Origin: JAAKFL01 sp964629645
GTDB lineage: Bacteria > Chlamydiota > Chlamydiia > Chlamydiales > SLFE01
Assembly (NCBI GenBank): GCA_964629645.1
Contig: CAZVSU010000094.1
Coordinates: 1-7,988 of the forward strand
Direction: 5' to 3'
DNA: 7,988 bases
Shown here: positions 1 through 5,425 of the stretch, one piece after another
Layout: every line of letters starts with the position of its first letter
Position numbering within the stretch: position 1 is the first letter of the stretch
Made by a program: the position numbers and the translations under genes
The notes under the pieces: generated by a model
Databases searched by the model: none
Told to the model about the DNA's origin: nothing
Seen by the model: the letters and a program-made list of their open reading frames with translations, nothing else

Positions 1-48
1 ATCGCGGCGCTTATAATGCCGAATTTGATCAAAAACTTTTTTAACTAA
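1..48 (+). CDS. possible 3' end of a truncated + strand gene
   Basis: Frame 1 is open from the window edge to a TAA at 46-48 and reads 15 residues ending LIKNFFN. The piece is too short to identify, and an open frame of this length is expected by chance. If real, the gene would converge on fabI, with about 50 nt between the two stops. I see no domain or signal in it. Confidence 0.18.
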   Translation: MAALIMPNLIKNFFN

Positions 49-53
49 GTACT

Positions 54-63
54 AGCGATCGCT
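54..63. repeat. 10-bp perfect palindrome AGCGATCGCT
   Basis: The sequence AGCGATCGCT is its own reverse complement and contains the octamer GCGATCGC. It lies between fabI and the left window edge. It could be a protein-binding or methylation-type site (GATC core), but a single copy supports no function. Confidence 0.3.
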
Positions 64-88
64 GAAAATAATTGTGTTACGAGTTCGT

Positions 89-104
89 CCCTGAAATTTC
101 AGGG
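89..104. repeat. 16-bp perfect palindrome overlapping the fabI stop
   Basis: CCCTGAAATTTCAGGG is a perfect inverted repeat that would fold as a 6-bp stem with an AATT loop. It contains the fabI stop codon (TGA on the minus strand, 99-101). Neither strand has a U-tract after it, so it is not a canonical intrinsic terminator. It could still stabilise the fabI mRNA 3' end or act as a weak bidirectional terminator. Confidence 0.45.
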
Positions 105-998
105 GTTTAAGCACTGACTGTCGCAGGCAACTCCCATGATGCTCAATCCGTGGTCAACGTGGAGAGTTTCCCCGGTAATAGCCGATGCGAGCGGAGACAG
201 CAAAAATGCCGCAACTGTCCCCACCTCATCTGGCTTAAGACATCTCGCCCTTGCGGAGTTGCTTTGAGAGTATGCGACCATTTTATCGATAAAGCCAATC
301 GCTTTGGCAGCGCGGCTTTCCATGGGTCCTGCTGATATCGCGTTGACTCTCATGTCCCACTTTCTGCCTGCTTCATAGGCGAGATAGCGGGTGTCGCTTT
401 CAAGAGCGGCTTTAGCAGCGTGAAGCCCGCCTCCATAGCCGGGAATCACCCGCTCGGCGGCGAGATAGCTCAATGTCAGGGCCGCCCCCCCAGAGCGGAG
501 AATCGGTCCGAAGTGTGTGATGAGGCTAACATAAGAATATGAAGAGGCGCTTATGGCAGCCAAATACCCTTCACGAGAGGTCTCGAGAAGATTATGTTTC
601 GCTTCCGGGCCATTGGCAAGAGAGTGAACCAAAATGTCGATCTCACCGAAATCTTTTTTGACGAGATTGACAACTTCGGAAATGGTGTAGTGGTCAACAT
701 TTTGGTATCTTTTGTTGTTTTTTACTTCAGCTGGGACATGTCCCGGATGATCGTAGGCGGCGTCGAGGGGATAGATTTTTTCAAAAGACATTTTTGATCC
801 GTCAGACAACTCCAAAGACTGATCCAATTTTCCTGAAGAGAGCATCTTCAAAAAAATCGCATAAACAGGGGGCCATGTCCCGACGATGATGTCGGCTCCC
901 GCTTCGGCCAGCGCCTTCGCAATGGCCCAGCCAAACCCTTTGTCGTCGGCAACACCTGCGATCAATGCTTTTTTTCCTGATAGATCGATCCCGAGCAT
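99..998 (-). CDS. fabI: enoyl-[acyl-carrier-protein] reductase (NADH), FabI, plant/chlamydial type
   Basis: This 299-residue short-chain dehydrogenase/reductase should catalyse the last reduction of the type II fatty-acid elongation cycle in the cytoplasm, trans-2-enoyl-ACP to acyl-ACP with NADH. The N-terminal Rossmann segment carries a glycine-rich nucleotide loop (about residues 15-36, GVADDKGFGW). VHSLANGPE follows at about 124-132. The active site has Tyr178, Tyr188 and Lys196. The Tyr188-Lys196 offset of 8 and the PGYGGG motif are, as I recall, typical of plastid and chlamydial FabI, whereas E. coli FabI has an offset of 7. ISAGP (221-225) and SPLASAITGE (268-277) are also family hallmarks. 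Length matches chlamydial FabI (about 298). The ATG start is backed by AGGAGG 5 nt upstream. It lies 47 nt downstream of receptor gene C on the same strand, so read-through is possible. The segment around 244-254 (SQSNSARARCL) departs from the NAP-containing loop I recall in relatives. Confidence 0.95.
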   Translation of the reverse strand: MLGIDLSGKKALIAGVADDKGFGWAIAKALAEAGADIIVGTWPPVYAIFLKMLSSGKLDQSLELSDGSKMSFEKIYPLDAAYDHPGHVPAEVKNNKRYQNVDHYTISEVVNLVKKDFGEIDILVHSLANGPEAKHNLLETSREGYLAAISASSYSYVSLITHFGPILRSGGAALTLSYLAAERVIPGYGGGLHAAKAALESDTRYLAYEAGRKWDMRVNAISAGPMESRAAKAIGFIDKMVAYSQSNSARARCLKPDEVGTVAAFLLSPLASAITGETLHVDHGLSIMGVACDSQCLNP

Positions 999-1003
999 AA
1001 GAG

Positions 1004-1009
1004 CCTCCT
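1004..1009 (-). promoter_or_regulatory. strong ribosome binding site of fabI
   Basis: AGGAGG on the minus strand sits 5 nt before the fabI ATG, a near-ideal Shine-Dalgarno. The flanking CCTC-TTTTAG-GAGG could form a 4-bp hairpin that partly hides it. That hairpin is weak and may mean nothing. Confidence 0.75.
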
Positions 1010-1033
1010 AAAAGAGGACGATCTTATCAAATG

Positions 1034-1047
1034 GAAGCAATTGCTTC
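1034..1047. repeat. 14-bp perfect palindrome at the 3' end of receptor gene C
   Basis: GAAGCAATTGCTTC is a perfect inverted repeat (5-bp stem, AATT loop). It overlaps the first two bases of receptor C's TGA stop and lies in the 47-nt gap before fabI. No U-tract follows on the minus strand, so it would be a poor intrinsic terminator. It could mark an mRNA processing or attenuation point between the receptor genes and fabI. Confidence 0.4.
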
Positions 1048-3199
1048 ATCTTTTTTTCTCGCTCACGCTGATGTTTTCGATCGTTTGCTGAAGGCCTTGC
1101 GACGCGTGGCTCAGCTGGTCGATTGTTTGGCTGAAATATTGGATCGATTCTGTCGTCGTTGAAGCCGCGTGACTCAGCTGAACCATGGCTTCGTTGATCT
1201 TTTCGGCAGACTGGGACTGTTCTTGCATGCCCTCGTTGACTGCCTCAAATCTGTAGGCAAGCGCCTGTACTTGAACAATAATTTGACCGAGTTGCTCTCC
1301 AACCACCACCACTTTATCGACTCCGAATTGGATCTGTTTGGTGAAATCCTCAACGCCGGTGACGCAAGAGGATACGGCATTCATGATCTCGTTGACGATA
1401 GTTTCAATATCGAGTGTGGCCACGGCCGTTTGATCGGCAAGCCGCCTAATCTCGCGGGCGATGACAGAAAAGTCGCGGGAGAACACTCCCGTTTTTTCCG
1501 CTTCGATTGCGGCATTTAGAGAAAGTAAATTTGTTTGTCTTGCAACATTTGTGATGGCGGTGATGATTTTCGTGATATTACCGGCTTTTTCGTTTAAGAT
1601 CGCCAGCTTATCGGAAATATTCGACGAAGCCGAAACCATCTGCCTCATGATCTTTTCCATCGCGATCAAGCTGTCTTGCCCATCGGAGGCCAAGTTTGAC
1701 GATTGCTCTGCAACCTGGCTGACATCGTTGATCGTAATCGCAAAGTCTTTTGCTGTTGTCGAAATTTCGCTCGCCGTGATCGAAATCTCCCTTGTTGCTT
1801 CCCCTTGTTCGATGATCAAATCTTCGTGTTTCTTGGACGCGCTGGCAATTTCGTTTGCCGAACTCGTCAAATTAATCCCGAGGCGGTGAAGCTGCCTGAC
1901 GATCTCTTCAAATGTCTGGGCCATCCCGTTGAAGGAATGCGACACCTGTTTGATCTCCTCATCCGCGTCCTCATCGACTTTAACGCGTACGGAGAAGTCC
2001 CCTTCGGCAAGTTTTCTCGTCGCTTCAAAAAGATAACGCTGCTGATGGATAAGCTTGCCTAAGTGATCGGCCATTCGATTGAATGCCATTGTCGCCTTTC
2101 CAATCTCTTCAACGTAAATAATCGGGACACGGACCGAGAGATCGCCAGAGGTTAGCTTCCGCGTTCCAATTTCAAGCTGATGAAATGATTTAATCGCTTC
2201 GTAGACAAAATGAACACCGAGATAACTTCCGATGAAGGTAAACAAAATCCCCAAAGAAAAGACATAGATCATTTTTGTCCAAAGAGCGTTTATTTGTTCA
2301 TGCAAGATGTCGTTCAACTGTTCGGTGATCAGTTCTCTCAGCGCAAAGGTATTACCCATGACTAAGGTGCCGTCGACAAATGGAAAAAAAACAGTGTCTT
2401 CGGTCACATTGAGATAGCCTGTCTCTAAAGCCTCCACAAACTCCTCAACGGAAAGCTGATACTGGTTCATTCTGATGCTTAAATCACGCCCCATATCTTC
2501 AAAATTTGCTGTCAATTCAAGCTGCGTTTTCACTTTGTTTAGCTCTTCATAGGTCACTTCGCCTGTTCGTTTGAGATATTGGGCGAGGGTCAGCAGCTTC
2601 TCTCGGTCCTGGGTGGTAAGCTCACCATTGGCCATGGCTCTTTCGGTGATGACAATCGCTTGCCAGATAGACGATTGCGAGTCTCTTAAGCGTCTTTTGA
2701 TATTTTCGAGCAAAAGGTAGCCGATATTGACCGGATCCATGTCTAAAATGGCCTGATCGGTTTTCATTGCCATTGCTTGGCGAATGCTTCGGGTTAAGGT
2801 CTGAAAAAGAGACATTAAGCCCGCTTCATCGGCAAACTCTTTGTTTTCAATGGCGCTCCAAGTCTGCTGAACTTGCTTTAAAGAAGTATAAATCTCATTG
2901 TTTTCGTTTGTGTGCTCGCGAGCTAAGAGGCTTTGAATTTGCTCTGTGATGCGGTTGTTTGATCCCGGTTGATTCATTTCCTTAATCACAGATTGATAGA
3001 GTTGTCTCATCGGCTGGAACGATTCGCTGCTTCTTATTTGCGCTGTGATCAACGAAATTTGGTTCATGACAAGCACCAAAAGCGCAATCCAAAAGATGAA
3101 ATAACCAATTCCGCGGACAGCGCCAGCTAAGGTGTATTTTTGTTCGTAAGTCAAGTGATTGGTCAGCCAAACAAGGAGTCCTCTTTTTCGCCTTCTCAT
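1046..3199 (-). CDS. receptor C: methyl-accepting chemotaxis-type transmembrane receptor with two HAMP domains
   Basis: This 717-residue inner-membrane receptor is the last of three tandem paralogues. In order: a very basic N-terminus (RRRKR), WLTNHL at 11-16, TM1 about 26-46 with GIGYF at 30-34, a helical extracytoplasmic sensor about 47-306, TM2 about 307-333, HAMP 1 about 334-385 (GDLSVRVP, then EEIG), HAMP 2 about 386-440 (GDFSVRVKV), and a coiled-coil signalling hairpin about 441-717. The tip is at 555-571 (QTNLLSLNAAIEAEKTG), followed by REIRRLADQTAVATLDIE. This version resembles WspA-like receptors. The usual GExGRGF after the tip reads GVFSRDF here, losing two glycines. There is no C-terminal CheR-binding pentapeptide; the end is SEKKR. 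AAGAGG within the last codons of gene B serves as RBS, 7 nt from the ATG, which implies coupling. Ligand and output are unknown. Confidence 0.93.
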   Translation of the reverse strand: MRRRKRGLLVWLTNHLTYEQKYTLAGAVRGIGYFIFWIALLVLVMNQISLITAQIRSSESFQPMRQLYQSVIKEMNQPGSNNRITEQIQSLLAREHTNENNEIYTSLKQVQQTWSAIENKEFADEAGLMSLFQTLTRSIRQAMAMKTDQAILDMDPVNIGYLLLENIKRRLRDSQSSIWQAIVITERAMANGELTTQDREKLLTLAQYLKRTGEVTYEELNKVKTQLELTANFEDMGRDLSIRMNQYQLSVEEFVEALETGYLNVTEDTVFFPFVDGTLVMGNTFALRELITEQLNDILHEQINALWTKMIYVFSLGILFTFIGSYLGVHFVYEAIKSFHQLEIGTRKLTSGDLSVRVPIIYVEEIGKATMAFNRMADHLGKLIHQQRYLFEATRKLAEGDFSVRVKVDEDADEEIKQVSHSFNGMAQTFEEIVRQLHRLGINLTSSANEIASASKKHEDLIIEQGEATREISITASEISTTAKDFAITINDVSQVAEQSSNLASDGQDSLIAMEKIMRQMVSASSNISDKLAILNEKAGNITKIITAITNVARQTNLLSLNAAIEAEKTGVFSRDFSVIAREIRRLADQTAVATLDIETIVNEIMNAVSSCVTGVEDFTKQIQFGVDKVVVVGEQLGQIIVQVQALAYRFEAVNEGMQEQSQSAEKINEAMVQLSHAASTTTESIQYFSQTIDQLSHASQGLQQTIENISVSEKKR

Positions 3200-3203
3200 C
3201 AGA

Positions 3204-5423
3204 CTACCTCTTCATTTCCAATATTTTGTGGACCGACTGATCGAGATAAATCGCACCGTCTTTCAACTCGTTGGTCGTGATCGCAAATTGATGCATCGAT
3301 TCTGCTGTGACTTTCGCCCTTCGGCTTAATTTGTTGATGGCATCGTTGATCTGCTCAGACGCGTCCGATTGAATCTGCATCCCCTCGTTCACGAGCTCAA
3401 ATCTCGGAGCAAGAGCTTGTACCCGCTCGATGATTTCTGAGAGATGCTCTGCTACTTTCTCGTTTTGTTCGACGCCGTTTCGTATCTCCTGAATAAAATC
3501 ATCGACTCCCATGACGCTTGAGGAGACCGCACTCATCATCTCTTCGACAATCTTATCGATATCTAATGTTGCAAGAGCTGTTTGATCGGCGAGCCCTCTA
3601 ATTTCTCCGGCGATAACAGAGAAGCTTTTCCCGTCCTCTCCTGCCCTGTCTGCGATAATGGCTGCGTTCAGCGAAAGAAGGTTGATCTGGTCTGCGACAT
3701 TTGTGATGGTCGTGATGACCGTGTTGATGTTGCCGGCTTTATCATTCAGAATCCCAAGCTTGGAGGCAATGTCGGCAGAGGCGTCGACCATCTGCTTCAT
3801 GATCGATTCCATTTCATTTAAGCTTTCGCGCCCTTTGCTCGCAAGATTGGCGGTTTGCTCAACAACATTGGTCACATCGCGAATCGTCGCAGCGAAATCT
3901 TTTGCATTAACGGAAATCTCATTCGAAATCGCGAGAATCTCACGTGTCGTTTTTTCTTGATTGTTCGAAGACTCTTCATGCTGCTTGGTCGTCTCGGAAA
4001 TTTCCTTTGATGAAGATATCAGATCGATGCCGAGGCGGCTGACCTGTGTGACGATCGCTTCAAACGATTGCGCCATATTATTAAATGATTGTGTCAGCTG
4101 CCTTATTTCTTCGGTCGCATTATCGTCGACAGAAACGCGCGTAGAAAAATCACCTTCGGCAAGCCTTTTAGTGGCGTTAAACAAGCTTCTCATCTGTGTA
4201 ATCAGCGCTTCTAGATTCTCTGCCATCTTGTTAAAGCCCATGCTTGCGCGGCCGATTTCGTCTTCGTAGAGAACGGGGACGCGTGCCGACAACTCCCCTT
4301 GATTGAGTTTTTGATACCCTTTATCCAGCGTTTCAATCGATTCGACGACGCTGCGCACAAAGAATTTTCCAAGAACTACGCCAAATACTGTGATCAAAAG
4401 GGAAAAGCCGAGCAAAATATATTGGCTTGGATAGATTTCACTAAGCCGTAACTTAAGAATTTGGTCCAAAGTACCATCCGCTTCGCCCCAAAAAGCAAAG
4501 TTAGCTTGAAGAGCCGCTTCTGCTTCCAATGAAAAATCAACGCCTCGGGCATCTCCATCGTAGATCAATTGATCGAGAAGAATCAGGTAGCGCTCTATCA
4601 CCGATTCGTAATTCGAAAAGCTGTACCGAAGATTTTGTTTGATCTCGCGGTATTCAGGGGAGCTGTCCAACTCCTGAATCGCCTTGCCGATGTAGTCTTT
4701 CACGGACGAATAGTTATTCCGAAAATAAATGAGCTGTGACAGTTTCTCTTCTTTTGTCGCCTCGACTGCCCCGGTCACAAACAGGTTCAATTGAGTCAAG
4801 TTTTCAATTTGCTGGGGAAAATAGTAAACAATGGCTTCGGTCAAAAAAAATGAGGCCATTTTGAGGACGGTATCGGGGTTAATCGATTCTTCGAGCAGTT
4901 TGATCATTTCTGAAAGATCTTCGAGCAGAATTTGATGATTTTGGTGAGACTCCTCCAAAGGAAAGGTCAGTGATTGCTCCTGTATATTTTTCCACTGCGA
5001 CTGAAGATCGGCAAATTGAATCGGCTCGTTATTCCGGTTGACAAAAACCGATCCCTCATCTTGGAGGGTCGCAGAGTAATCGGGCTGCAAAGCCACAAGG
5101 GCGCGGAGGTCCTGCTGGATAACGGCTTCTAGCTTTCTGATTTCGTTGCGGGGGGATCGATCGCCGCTTAAGAACTGATCGGACAAGAGCCGGTGCTTAT
5201 CGATTTTTTCGTAAAGGGCAATCAAGGGGCGCTGAAGGGTGTTGGCCTCCAACTCTGAGCTGATTAAATTATATTGGAGGTTCATTTGAACAATGAGTCC
5301 GTAGATCACAATTCCAAAACCAAGTGTGACAATGATAATCATGACATAATACTTTTGATGGTTCGTCAAAAGTTGCGTCAGACTCTGTATCCAGCTCTTG
5401 TTTGCTTTTTTTTCCTTGTCCAT
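3204..5423 (-). CDS. receptor B: methyl-accepting chemotaxis-type transmembrane receptor with two HAMP domains and an altered tip
   Basis: The middle paralogue has 739 residues from ATG at 5423. TM1 is about 25-45, the extracytoplasmic helical sensor about 46-333, TM2 about 334-356, HAMP 1 about 357-408 (GELSARVP, then DEIG), HAMP 2 about 409-461 (GDFSTRVSV), and the signalling hairpin about 462-739. The tip (579-595) reads QINLLSLNAAIIADRAG. Thr is replaced by Ile580, and the nearly invariant Glu by Ile590, a position that in E. coli-type receptors contributes to trimer and kinase contacts. Signalling may therefore be altered. A TTG at 5429 is in frame, overlaps gene A's TGA, and has GGA at a good 9-nt spacing. 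The ATG start is preferred because it puts Trp at residue 11 as in both paralogues. The gene ends 4 nt before gene C. Ligand and partner proteins are unknown. Confidence 0.92.
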   Translation of the reverse strand: MDKEKKANKSWIQSLTQLLTNHQKYYVMIIIVTLGFGIVIYGLIVQMNLQYNLISSELEANTLQRPLIALYEKIDKHRLLSDQFLSGDRSPRNEIRKLEAVIQQDLRALVALQPDYSATLQDEGSVFVNRNNEPIQFADLQSQWKNIQEQSLTFPLEESHQNHQILLEDLSEMIKLLEESINPDTVLKMASFFLTEAIVYYFPQQIENLTQLNLFVTGAVEATKEEKLSQLIYFRNNYSSVKDYIGKAIQELDSSPEYREIKQNLRYSFSNYESVIERYLILLDQLIYDGDARGVDFSLEAEAALQANFAFWGEADGTLDQILKLRLSEIYPSQYILLGFSLLITVFGVVLGKFFVRSVVESIETLDKGYQKLNQGELSARVPVLYEDEIGRASMGFNKMAENLEALITQMRSLFNATKRLAEGDFSTRVSVDDNATEEIRQLTQSFNNMAQSFEAIVTQVSRLGIDLISSSKEISETTKQHEESSNNQEKTTREILAISNEISVNAKDFAATIRDVTNVVEQTANLASKGRESLNEMESIMKQMVDASADIASKLGILNDKAGNINTVITTITNVADQINLLSLNAAIIADRAGEDGKSFSVIAGEIRGLADQTALATLDIDKIVEEMMSAVSSSVMGVDDFIQEIRNGVEQNEKVAEHLSEIIERVQALAPRFELVNEGMQIQSDASEQINDAINKLSRRAKVTAESMHQFAITTNELKDGAIYLDQSVHKILEMKR
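3207..3212 (-). promoter_or_regulatory. ribosome binding site of receptor C inside the end of receptor B
   Basis: AAGAGG on the minus strand forms the last two sense codons (Lys-Arg) of receptor B and lies 7 nt before the ATG of receptor C. Ribosomes finishing B would sit on this site, so B and C are probably translationally coupled. Confidence 0.65.
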
Positions 5424-5425
5424 AA

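Noticed and set aside
10..30. Leftward promoter around TATAAG (minus strand, 10-15)
   Set aside because: No acceptable -35 lies at 16-18 nt spacing, and the gene it would drive is outside the window.
54..63. HIP1-type GCGATCGC element implying a cyanobacterial origin
   Set aside because: Only one such octamer was noticed, whereas cyanobacterial genomes that use it carry it at high density, and the fabI type points elsewhere.
594..797. Small + strand open frame inside fabI
   Set aside because: It is the antisense shadow of a confidently identified gene and shows no independent start signal.
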